The notes under the pieces were generated by a model, which saw nothing but the letters and a program-made list of their open reading frames with translations, was not told the DNA's origin and made no database searches. From Erythroxylum novogranatense (taxonomy: Eukaryota; Streptophyta; Magnoliopsida; Malpighiales; Erythroxylaceae), in assembly GCA_029891385.1 (NCBI GenBank), contig CM057224.1, forward strand, positions 31,749,005-31,813,004: DNA of 64,000 nucleotides, given 5' to 3'. The translations under genes were made by a program, and so were the position numbers. Shown here one piece after another: positions 23,184 through 33,620 of the stretch (positions are counted from its first letter, which is position 1; every line of letters starts with the position of its first letter).

Positions 23184-23732
23184 GGGTTTAATTTAAACCT
23201 ATAGATCTTAGTCTTCAATTTCATTTAATCTCAGTCTCTAAATTTCACTGGCTCATCACAAAAATTCCTAAACTCGCAAAAATCTAATTTTCCAAGTCAT
23301 TACCACTCACTTTCGGATCCGGAATCTAAATCATCAATCTCTAAGTCATTTTCCCGATCCAAACACCATACTCTAAAAATTTCAGAAAAATTCTCATAAT
23401 TTCTCAAAAATATAAAAAAACTCGATCCCATACTCAATTTTCAATTTCCAATTCCCTAAAATTCAATTCTCACTCTAATTCCACTATTCCACTCAAATAA
23501 TCCTTAATTTCACTTAAATCAAATTTAACTCAACTATCTCAAAATTCATAATTCAACTCATAAACACAATTTAAATGCTGGAACAATCATGAATGCATGT
23601 CACTATGCATATGCATGTGCAAAATGATTTATCTCTTAATAATCAAAGGCCACAAAGCACTCGATCACAATTCATGCAATAACAGAACTGCCCGTACCAA
23701 TATGCTCATCGCATCGGTAACAGGATGTTACA

Positions 23733-23746
23733 ATTCTCCCCTCCTA
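23733..23746 (-). other. Polypurine tract of Gypsy-2
   Basis: The minus strand reads TTAGGAGGGGAGAAT directly before the LTR start TGTAACATCC. A GGGACGAAATTT motif lies just upstream, as in the other chromoviruses of the window. Confidence 0.8.
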
Positions 23747-23759
23747 AATAAAAATTTCG

Positions 23760-26090
23760 TCCCGAAATTTCATACCTGACTGGTCAAACAGATGAGGGTA
23801 CTGCCTCCTCATGTGCTCCTCAGTCTCCCAAGTCGCTTCCTCAGATGAGTGGTTCTTCCATAGGACTTTCACCAATGGAATCACCCTGCTCCTCAATTGC
23901 TTGACCCGCGATCCGATAATCTATACCGGCTCCTCAACATAACTCATATCACTCGCTATCTCAATCTCTTGAGCAGGAATCACATGAGTTGGGTCTGAGC
24001 GGTATCTCCGGAGCATACTCATATGAAACACATCATGCAACTGAGACATCTCACTAGGCAAAGCCAATCTATAGGCCAACGGTCCAACCCTCTCAGAAAT
24101 CTCATACAAACCGATATAGCGAGGACTCAACTTGCCCTTACGGCCAAATCTCAGCACTCCTCTCCAAGGTGAAACTCGGAGGAACGCTCTGTTTCCTACA
24201 CTGTACTCCATCTCTCGACGATGCTGATCCACATAACTCTTCTGTCTATCCTGAGCCGCCTTGATGCGACTCCGAATCAACCTCACTTTATCCACTGTAT
24301 CCTGGATCAGCTCGGGACCCTCAAGCATCCTCACACCCTCTTCATCCCAGTAAAGAGATGATCTAAACGATCTCCCATACAAGGCCTCATACGGTGCCAT
24401 CCCAATACTGCTCTGGTACTGATTATTGTACGCAAACTCAACCAGAGCCAAATACTAGTCCCAAGCACCTCTGAACTCTAATACACAAGCTCTCAGCATA
24501 TCCTCAACAGTCTCGAGGCATACGCTATAACTCTCCCATGTTGCATCAGAACACAACCTAAACCCTGCTGTGAAGCATCACTAAATACCTCGAAACCTCC
24601 GAACCCTGACGGCAAAGCTAACACTGGTGTCGTAGTCAATCGATGCCTAAGCTCCTAAAGCTCCTTTGACACTCATCAGTCCATTTGAAAGCCACATTCT
24701 TCGTCAGAAGTTTTATCAAAGGGGCGGAGATCACTGAAAATCCCTCGACAAACCTCCGATAATAACCTGCCAATCCGAGAAAACTCCTCAACTCTGACAC
24801 ATTCCTCGGAACCTCCTAACTCCTCACTGCCTCAATCTTGTGAGGATCCACCCGGATACCCTCACCAGACACAATATGGCCTAAGAACACCACCTTAGCT
24901 AGCCAAAATTCACATTTAGTGAATTTGGCAAACAACTGCCTCTCTCTCATAATCTGCAACACAATCCTCAGATGCTCTGCATGCTCCTTTCTACTCCTCG
25001 AATACACTAGAATGTCGTCAATAAACACAATCACGAACTGATCCAGGTAGGGCTGGAAAACTCTATTCATCAAGGCCATGAAGGCTGCTGGGGCATTGGT
25101 CAACCCGAATGGCATCACTAAGAACTCGAAATGCCCATACCTGCTCCTAAAAGCACTCTTAGGCACATCGGCCTCTGCAATCCTCAACTGATAATATCCT
25201 GACCTCATATCCAACTTAGTAAAAACTTGAGCTCCCTGCAACTGATCAAATAGATCATCGATTCTAGGCAGTGGGTACTTGTTCTTGACAGTCACCCGAT
25301 TCAGCTACCTATAATCGATGCACAACCTCAAAGTCCCGTCCTTCTTCTTCACAAACAACACTGGAGCTCCCCATGGCAAAACACTGGGTCTAATGAACCC
25401 CTTATCCAACAACTCCTGCAACTGAGTCTTAAGCTCCCTCAGTTCCACCGGTGCCATCCTATATGGAGGTATAGATATAGGAGCGGTACCTGGAATGAGG
25501 TCTATCTCAAACTCCATCTCCCGATCCGACGGCAAATCCGGTAACTCATCGGGGAACACATCCGAAAATTCCCTAATCACGGAAACATCCTGCAACCTCT
25601 GCTCAATCCTGGAATCAATCACATAAGCCAGATAGGCCTCACAACCTCCCTGCATCAACCTCAAAGCACTCATAAAGGAAATCATCCTAGCTGGCACTGC
25701 CTGACTAACACCTCAAAAAATAACTCTAGGCTGACCAGGAGATTCTAACACGACCTCCTTGGTAAAACAATCCATCACAGCCCTATGCGCAGTAAGCCAG
25801 TCCATCCCTAGAATCAGATCAATCTCTCTCAAAGACAAAACTATCAGGTCTGCACTCAACTCTGCCTGATCGATCACTATCGGACACCCCTTGCAGACCT
25901 CACCTAAAGCAGTAGTACTACCCAAAGGCGTACTCACCTGCAACCCACACTGCAATCTCTCCCTATCACAATGCGCTACATGTCACATGCAAGTAATAAA
26001 GAATAAGTGGATCCAGATCCATCAATGCATATGCTTCAAACCGAAATCGAAGCATACCATGAATAACATCTGAGACTCCAGCCTCCCGCC
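23760..26090 (-). pseudogene. pol: Gypsy-2 pol with a ~1-kb internal deletion
   Basis: From right to left: protease (DTG region garbled near 26040; the ILGMDWL motif intact near 25800); a linker with [15 protein letters not shown]; reverse transcriptase with [26 protein letters not shown] and the catalytic FIDDIL; and the start of RNase H to AYASR. It then jumps at about 24513 straight into the integrase end ([34 protein letters not shown]), losing the rest of RNase H, the H2C2 zinc site and the catalytic Asp pair. The Tekay copy has about 1.09 kb between these points. A SPRYIGLYEI-type C-terminal region and a frame-shifted chromodomain (about 23920-23770) follow. The protein could not integrate DNA. 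Confidence 0.85.
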
Positions 26091-26797
26091 AAGTCATAGC
26101 ATAGACTACGGCACTCGATCTGCTGACACCGCTTCGTCCTCGCCCTCACTATCGATCCTCAACTCGGCCTCGGCCTCTCCAACCAGATCCACCCCACGAC
26201 TCACAGCCCGGTAGCATCGCCGATCTGCCACCATAGTAGACTGAGCCTCCACAGTAAAGGGACACTCTCGGAGCTGATGATCCATCGAACCACACTTGAG
26301 GCACGCTCCGGTAAACCTTCAAAGACTCCCACCGTGTTCCTCTCACAATACTCACATAGCGGATACTCGCTCGAACCTCTAGCACCATGCGGCCACTACT
26401 AAACCGAGCAAATCGCCTCTCGCCCAAATCAATCGTTTACCTCCTCATACAACTCAAGGTCCGGCACGGTGCTTACTAAATCCTCTACTCACTACCTTGT
26501 TCGCCACTCAGTCTCTTGCCATCGGGGCCTGACTGACTCAAATCAGTTACGCCTCGGTCGCCGCTCGACTCTCACCGCAGCTCTCAGCTCAACAAAGGTG
26601 CCCATATCAGACCGGGCTAACCTAGTACGGATCTCCAGATTCAGCCCGCCCTCAAATCTCCGGCACCTATCAGACTCTGAAGCAGTCAAGGCAGAAGCGT
26701 ACCCCATCAGCTCATTGAATCGCACCTCATAATCTGCCACTGACATCGACCCCTGTCTCAACTCAAGAAACTCCTACAACTTCATCTCTACATAATC
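26091..26797 (-). pseudogene. gag: Gypsy-2 gag, 5'-truncated
   Basis: The right part (26795-26540) matches the capsid C-terminal region: a LRQGSMSVADYEVRFNEL segment and a CRRFEGGL segment. After frame changes, a zinc knuckle CX2CX4HX4C is visible at about 26310-26265 (CLKCGSMDHQLREC), preceded by a CEYC pair. The N-terminal half of capsid is missing: at 26797 the sequence becomes Copia-B LTR. TAG replaces a codon near 26777. Confidence 0.75.
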
Positions 26798-27047
26798 TCA
26801 ACTGTGAATCAATTAATTCAGATTCTAATAATATACATGTTTCCCATACATCTCTATATATATGTATATTACTTACAAATGAATCTTGGTACCTTATGAC
26901 CAGATATATAATGCTCATACAAATAAAACCAAACTCTTTTGTTTTATTAATAATAAATATTTTCATTACAAAATTGTAACTGAAGAAGATAAAGTTACAT
27001 GTAAATACACTTGCTTTCTAGGGCACTATATTTACATAACTCCAACA
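26798..27047 (-). repeat. Truncated 3' LTR of Copia-B (250 bp)
   Basis: It matches 44238-44485 with few differences. It ends TCCAACA against the polypurine tract, so its inner end is intact, while the outer 1.85 kb is absent. The break sits at a short shared word (TCAACTG). Confidence 0.9.
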
Positions 27048-27061
27048 ATCTCCCACTTGCC
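27048..27061 (-). other. Polypurine tract of Copia-B
   Basis: On the minus strand GGGCAAGTGGGAGAT precedes the LTR start TGTTGGAG. Confidence 0.7.
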
Positions 27062-29504
27062 CTAAAGCAAGTTTGACATATCCTTCATTCCCATCCCTTC
27101 TAGTGACCCTCAAAGCTCTTTTGAGTCAATGTCTTTGTGAACGGATCAGCAAGGTTTTGCTCAGTAGAATCTTTACCACATCCACTTCTCCACGTTGTAT
27201 TATCTCCCTTATGAGATGATACTTTCGCCAATGTGTTTGGCGCTTTGTGGTTCCGAGGTTCTTTAGAATTAGCCACCCCCCACTATTATCACAATAAAGT
27301 GTAATGGCTTTTTCGCCTCGAATTACCTCCAAATCATTTAGGAATTTCCGAGCGATCGCTTCCTTTCACGCTTCACAAGCAAACAACATACTCAACCTCC
27401 ATAGTCGAATCAGCAATACAAGATTGCTTGACACTCCTCCAAACTATGGCTCCACCTCCTAAAGTAAATATAGAACCGAAGTTGATTTCCTTGAATCAAC
27501 ATCCGATTAGAAATCGAATCCGATATCCCGCCGAATAAGATTACTTCCAAAGTAAACAAGCATTAAGTTCTTCGTCCCACGAAGATACTTAAATATACAC
27601 TTAACCGCAATTCAATGTTCCATTCTCGGATTGGATCAAATCGCTACCAAATCCCCATCGCGTAATGTATATCCGGTCTAGTGCACAACATTGCATACAT
27701 CAAACTACCAACCGCCAAGCATATGAAATGTTACGCATGCGTTCAACCTCCTCTTGGGTTTTAGGTGCTTGTTCCTTTGAAAGTTTGATTCCATGTCTAG
27801 TAGGAGTGAAACCCCTCTTGGAATCTTGCATGGCGAACTTATTAAGCATATTCTCAATGTAGGTTAGTTGAGACAAAGCTATCTTCTTGTTCGCACGATC
27901 CCTTATAAGTTTGATCCCTAGAACATAGGTAGCCTCTCCAAATCCTTCATTGAAAATCGCTCATTCACCATCCTTAATCGCAGATAACATTCCCACATCA
28001 TTCCCAATGAGCGTAATGTCATCAACATACGTGATTAGGAAAGTAACCTTACCTTCTTGTATTCTTTTGTAAACACAAGGCTCATCTAGGTTTTGTATGA
28101 ACCCATAGGTTTTGATAGCCTTATCAAACCTAATGTTCCAAGACCTAGATGCTTGCTTAAGTCCATAAATGGACCTTTGCAACTTGCAAACCTTATGCTC
28201 ATTACCTAGCTCAATGAATCCTTCGGTTGGGCCATATAAAGGTCTCCTCAAGATCTCCATTCGAAATGCGGTCTTGACATCCATTTGCCATATTTTATAA
28301 TCGAAATAGGTGCTATGGCCAAAAGAATCTCGATGGACTTAAGCATGGCAACCGGAGAAAAGTCTCCTCATAGTCTATACCCTCCTTTTGAGTATAGCCT
28401 TTAGCTACCAATCTAGCTTTAAAGGTCTCTACCTTTCCATCCGATCCCTTTTCCTTTTGTAGATCCATTTACACCTTATGGTTTTAGACACGGTGGTAGA
28501 TCTACAAGGACCTGCACTTCATTAGTATACATAGAATCTATTTCCATTCCATTGCCTTGAGCCATTTTCTGCATCAACATCATTAATAGCCTGTATACGT
28601 AACGGGATCTGTTTCTTCTTAGTCCGAGATGGCAATTAAGCCTTCTCCTAAACCCAGATACCTATCTGGTTGTCTCACAACCCTCCCACTACGTCTAGGC
28701 ACATCTTGATGTTCAGTTGCACTTCGATTCAACTCTTGAATCCATTTCGACATCTTGTTACATCATATCCAAAACAACTCTTGGTTTGGATGAAATTGCT
28801 AACTCCTTTAGTACTACTCACTTCTTCCTTTGTGATTTCTCACAAACTCTTCCTCTAAGAAGTTTGCATTTGTTTACACAAATACCTTCCTATCATGAGA
28901 ACTGTAAAAATAGTACCTCGAGTTCCGTAGGATATCCTACAAACAAACATACTTGACCTTGGTTCCATCTTTGTGGATTCGTGCTTTAGAACATGGGTCG
29001 GATGCCCTAAGACCTCAAGTGCCTCAATGAAGGCACTCGGCCATCCACAACTCCCTAGGTGTTTTAGGCACCGATTTGGATGGAGCAAAGTTAAGAAGAT
29101 ATGTTGTCATTTGTATGGCATATCCCCGTAATCCATTCGGAAGGCTAGCATAGACATCATTGATCTTACCATTTCCAATAGAGTTCTATTTCTCCTCTCT
29201 CGCTACACCATTCATTGAGGTGTATGAGGAGTCGACAAATTGGAAACAATTCCATTGTCAATTAAATATTGCTGGAACTCTCCAGATAAATACTCACCAC
29301 CTCGATCCGATCGAAGTCGCTTTTAATGGCTTGCCAAGTTGCTTCTCACTTGAAATTTTGAATTTTTGAACTTTTCAAAAGATTCACTCTTTTATGCATC
29401 AAATACAAATAGCCATGTCTTGAGTAATCATCTATAAAAGTTATGAAATATTCATAACCTCCTCTAGCTTGTACATTCATGGGCCCACACACATCAATAT
29501 GTAC
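27062..29504 (-). pseudogene. pol: Copia-B integrase (part), reverse transcriptase and RNase H
   Basis: Right to left: the integrase core restarts at the Sirevirus junction with IDVCGPMN, a GGYEYFITFIDDYSR segment, then SDRGGEY after a frame change (near 29310) and further core sequence to about 28850. Reverse transcriptase follows (about 28500-27960), with MDVKTAF, SIYGLKQASRSWN and the catalytic YVDD near 28020. RNase H ends the region (LYCDNSG near 27290, KYHLIREIIQRG near 27210). Many one-base frame changes occur. One turns the expected LNG after MDVKTAF into RME by loss of one base in a CTG. Whether these are decay or consensus errors is open. Confidence 0.85.
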
Positions 29505-30048
29505 TGAAGTAAATCACACGTTAATATATTGAGTAATAAAATGACCAAGATACACAAGAAGGGGGTTGAATTGTGATAAACTTTTTCAATCCCTTCAATA
29601 ACAATTGCTTGTTCTTTCAGAAAACTTATCGTAAATCAATTCTTAACTAGTTTCAAAACTTTGTTAATAATGAAAATTACGATTTAAGAAAAGTAAGAGT
29701 TAGAGAGAAACACAACAATTTTATCCCGGTTCACCCTAAACCGTGGGCTACGCCCAATCCTCGATATTCTTCCGAGATTTTCACTATCTCCAAACTGGTT
29801 ACAAGTATTCTTTAGATCGAGCCTCTTGTGTCTCTTAACAAGTAGTATTCTTTTACTCTTAGCCTCTTCAGTTATCTCAGTAGCACTTTTTCAAAATGAA
29901 AACTGATAAAGAGCTTTTACAAAAGAGTTGCTCTTCACAATATACACTCGAAAATAGTTCGCAATTTTCTCTCGAGATATGTGGATATTGAATACACAGA
30001 GTTTCATTCACTTTTTCCAAAAGTTATTTCTTCTTCAATCTCGACTCT

Positions 30049-30056
30049 TATTTATA
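30049..30056 (-). promoter_or_regulatory. TATA box of the Copia-C 3' LTR
   Basis: TATAAATA on the minus strand lies in a context shared with the Copia-A LTR (AAGATTCAAGAAGCG upstream). The 5' LTR has the equivalent box near 38876-38883. Confidence 0.6.
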
Positions 30057-30179
30057 GTCTAACTTCAACTGCTTCTTGTCTATCTCGCTTCTTGAATCTT
30101 TAAAGAATCGGTTATTCAGTTTAGCTCAGAACTTAGCCTTAAACCGATGTTTCTTTCTTCCGCCTTATTTTCATATCAT

Positions 30180-30530
30180 CTGCTTTTGTCTTCGTAAAGC
30201 TTCCGCCTCGCTTTTGTCTTCGTAAAGCTTCCGCTCGCTTTTGTATCGCTCGCTTTTGTCTTCGTAAAGCTTCCGCCTCGCTTTTGATCGCTCGCTTTTC
30301 TTCGTAAAGCTTAGCCTGCTTTTCTTTCGCTCGCTTTTCCTTCCGCCTGCTTTTCTTCCGCCCGCTTTTCCTTAGTCTGCTTTTCTTCCGTATATTTCTC
30401 TTCGCTCGCTTTTGTATCGCTCGCTTTTTGTCTTCGTAAAGCTTAATCTTTTTGTATCGCTCGCTTTTCTTCTTAAGTAAAGCTTAGCCTGCTTTTCTTT
30501 AAATGCCTTTTCCTTCTGTCTTTTCTTCCG
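30180..30530 (-). repeat. Variable array of CTTCGTAAAGCTT and CGCTCGCTTTT units
   Basis: Units built from CTTCGTAAAGCTT and TCGCTCGCTTTT or CGCCTGCTTTT repeat about a dozen times. The 5' LTR array (38998-39355) has another unit order. It lies upstream of the TATA box, in U3. Confidence 0.75.
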
Positions 30531-30591
30531 TATATTTCTCTTTGTTTATTATCAAAACTATTTAATACGTGAAGTCTGGTTTGACTTAACA

Positions 30592-30605
30592 TTCTCCCCC
30601 TTTTT
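30592..30605 (-). other. Main polypurine tract of Copia-C
   Basis: The minus strand reads ATCAAAAAGGGGGAGAA directly before the LTR start TGTTAAGTC. This is the plus-strand priming site. Confidence 0.85.
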
Positions 30606-30780
30606 GATAATAACAAATACTTGTGAATTTAGAGAAATATGAAAAGTATCATATACTTGTGAATTATACAGAAGTATTGAGATAATAAAAAATTATCTTC
30701 ATCTGGACTTCATCCTTCCATTATCTGGACTTCATCCTTCCAGCTGATTTCTTCCTTCTCCCTTCTCTCTTCTTTCTCCC

Positions 30781-30795
30781 TTCTCCCCCTATTTG
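30781..30795 (-). other. Upstream polypurine tract of Copia-C
   Basis: AACAAATAGGGGGAGAA on the minus strand lies about 190 bp before the main tract, as in Copia-A (1044-1057). Further purine-rich words follow at 30745-30780. Confidence 0.6.
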
Positions 30796-30799
30796 TTAT

Positions 30800-33370
30800 T
30801 GATCAAAAATTATTTTCCAATCTGCTTCACCAACTTTTTCAGATCTTCTTAATCTTCTTCATATCTTTATCAAGCTTCCAACATGCTTCTTTAGAGTTGA
30901 TGTTTCATCTGCAATGAGGGTACCGTCTTAACAACTTGTTTTTCAACGATAGCTCTTGTTGTTGTATAAGCTTCCTTGTTAAAGACATTTGGTTCAATGA
31001 TTTGCGAAGAGGAGGAGGAACAAATCAGATTGTTCATTGATATCAAGATCATAGGGATCTCTTATTCGTTGATAAGTGCGTCCCAAACCATGGCATAGCT
31101 TCGCAATTGAAGTGATCTCCACAGAGGTCAATTTCGCGAGAATGTTACGTATTATAGTAAAACAACATTCGAGTTGCCAATCGTAATGTAAACAATCTCG
31201 ACCCATTCGATATTGCCTCCCCATGGATCATCTATTGTGGCCTTAGTTAGACTTGATCCTGGATCTTGATACACGCAGATGGACTTACCACCCTTTTCTC
31301 CTTACATGCTTCATCAATCAATTTTACCGCTCTTCAATCGATCGAAGACATGTCATCCAATCTTGCTCAGTTGAACTTTCACTTTAGCTTCTCATAATTG
31401 AGTTCAACAAAATTTGGTGGTTGAAGATCGGTACCACCTTGATTATTGTACGCTTCAATTATAGGATAAGAAGTGATACGCTCTCCAAATGGCTCGGTGG
31501 ATATGGTTCTCTCCCAACTCTCTTGCTTGATCATAGAAATTTTGTAACCCCTATCCAACAGATGAGAAATGGCATTATCATATTCTATGATTTGAAGAAT
31601 GCTTTGACAAATCTCTTGGGTTTGTCTCGATGATGACCGACTTGGTCTTCTTCTCCTCTCTTACAACCAATCTATGTTCCCATCTTTCTCTTGAAAAGTT
31701 AAATACTTGGATGGAACATTAGTCATCACACTTACAACTTTTTCAAAGATTCTCCCCAAAACATGTGTAGCAACTTGTGTATGGACAAGTGTGGACTGAA
31801 AAGTAGTAGGAACTATTTCTTCAAAATTGGATTATTAAGAATTTTGTGAGAATCCTTAATATTACCCTTAACAGCTTCCACAATCGCTTCAAGAGTGCCT
31901 TCCATATTAACTTCAAGAAGATCAACAAAGACTAACAAAGAAATGCGTGAGATTTTTAGAAATGTCAACAACAGCTTCTTCTAGCCTTGTCTTCTTAGCC
32001 TTTGCCTCTGTTGTTGGATTTTCTTCTTTTCTTGCACTCATTTTCTTTAACCTTGGTGACCTCTTGATTGAACTTTCTTCTTCTCGGGTTCTTCTACTTT
32101 CCTTTTCCTTCATTTCCTTGAGATTGAGTTTCAAACTTTCTCAAGGATTGATGATGATGATTTTGTAGCTTTTGATCTCTCGTTGTTCATAATGCTTTGG
32201 TTTGCTTGAATCTCTGGAAGGATCGGCTTCTTTCGTCGCACGCTTCCTTTGTGGGTGACGTTCTTGCTTGCTTATGAATGTCACTCACCAAAGGTTCCAC
32301 TCCGCTTTAAGTCACCGATTCAAAAATTGAATGATCTTGACTTCGACTCGAGAGTGTGATCTTCTATCCTTCATCGAGGATTTCTTCGTTTAGGCTCCCC
32401 TCGCTTGTTGCTTTCCTTGATTCTTCGCTCCTTGTTTGTCCGAAAATCTCGCACCCATTTTGGCAATCGATGTAGAATCTATATAACTTCTTGATACCTT
32501 CCGTCTCGACTCCCAACCCAATCGATTCCCGATTCTTTAAACATCCTTGTCAACAACATCCCATACGGAGAGTGTTTGTATCCTTTATCGATTTAACCAT
32601 ATATTGATAAATCAAAATGGTAAATCTATTGGTTGGTGATTCAGAGATGAAGGATACATTGTTCATCCAAAGTAGTGACTTGATGTCTTGAACCTATCCT
32701 AGGTAACACACAAATCACAAAACAAAGAACAAAACCCTTGCTTTTGGTACAAGCCAAGAGGCTCTTCTTTCATTAGGTTGTTACGACCATAAAGTTGACG
32801 AGTAACTTCATCTTCGCTCAACTTCACTTAGTCATCCATTTCACCAAGTTAGTAGGTTGAACTCCACTACTCGGACATTCAAAGGACTCTTTCCAATAAC
32901 TCCTTGGTTACTATAACAGGAGTGTTTCTACATACGATACGATTGTATTATCCACGGTTTTAGTATGTTTCGTAACTCATAAACTTCATTGAGATAAACT
33001 TGCTCTCGTATTTGAAAGAAGTTTCTCCATCCTGCCGCTATTATCTCCTATCTATATCCATTTGTTCCTTCTTAGATCTTCAAAGTTTACCAATCTTCCC
33101 GCTTGCTCTGGATCAACTCGCAAAATGGGCTTGACATTCATCTTGTTGATTCGAATAGGAACTCGCCAAGAATTTTCAGAGAGATTTCGAGAACTAGCAA
33201 TTTCGAATTTGTTAAAGATCCCAAACGCCGCTTTAGGGATTTTATAGCAAATTCTAGAACGATTGTACTTCTCGATGATCCGACGACCTTTTTCCCTCTA
33301 AAATTTTTCTTTGTGAAAGAAGTTTTAAGTCCGAAACCGTCAACGCCGCTTAACTCCACCGTTTCATTGT
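30800..33370 (-). pseudogene. Post-pol (third ORF) region of Copia-C, broken
   Basis: About 2.6 kb between the pol end and the polypurine tract has coding-like minus-strand pieces in changing frames. A stretch at about 33359-33138 includes the words SLGSLTNSKLLVLE and ISLKILGEF. A Lys/Glu-rich segment at about 32134-31922 looks helical. Another stretch is at 31224-30994. It occupies the place of the Sirevirus envelope-like or third ORF. I cannot name a domain, and no signal peptide or clear membrane segment is visible. Confidence 0.45.
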
Positions 33371-33429
33371 CTTTCTTTTGAAAAATCGATGATCAATCTG
33401 TTAACTCGTCGTCTTTTCGTCTTTGTCTT

Positions 33430-33620
33430 TAAAAATCGATGAATGATCCATTAACTCCTCCGCTCATCTGCTTTCTTCTTTGCGAAAAACCAGATGATTG
33501 GTCCGTTAACTCCTCCGCTATCTGCTTTCTTCTTTGCGAAAAACCAGATGATTGGTCCGTTAACTCCTCCGCTCTATCGCTTTCTTCTTTGCGAAAACCG
33601 GATGATTGGTCCGTTAACAT
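33430..33620 (-). repeat. 54-bp tandem repeat at the end of Copia-C pol
   Basis: Units starting at 33484, 33538 and 33593, with a partial copy before, are 54-55 bp long and nearly identical. Read on the minus strand each unit encodes an 18-residue repeat (TDQSSGFSQRRKQ-like) directly after the pol end motif DIFTKPLSEDRF. It may have arisen by slippage during reverse transcription. Confidence 0.8.

Larger units (their letters stand above)
20909..23732 (-). repeat. 3' LTR of Gypsy-2 (2824 bp)
   Basis: The + strand begins TGTAGCGCCCCC and ends GGATGTTACA, next to a polypurine tract on its right. Read on the minus strand it starts TGTAACATCC, the usual chromovirus LTR start. It holds a CpG-rich repeat patch (22555-22800) and a TATA box (23173-23183). 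Confidence 0.85.
20909..26797 (-). mobile_element. Gypsy-2: chromovirus truncated at its 5' side
   Basis: Minus-strand order from right to left is gag (26797-26091), protease, reverse transcriptase, a truncated RNase H fused to the integrase end, a chromodomain remnant (about 23920-23770), a polypurine tract and the 3' LTR (20909-23732). The left flank TCGAT (20904-20908) would be the TSD, but its partner is gone: the 5' LTR, primer site, leader and gag start are missing. Gag stops at about 26797 against the Copia-B LTR. It is inserted in Gypsy-1 integrase. Confidence 0.85.
29505..30591 (-). repeat. 3' LTR of Copia-C
   Basis: It begins TGAAGTAAATCACACG and ends GACTTAACA on the + strand. A TATA box (TATAAATA, minus strand) is at 30049-30056. 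A variable array is at 30180-30530. It differs from the 5' LTR mostly by small indels. Confidence 0.9.
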
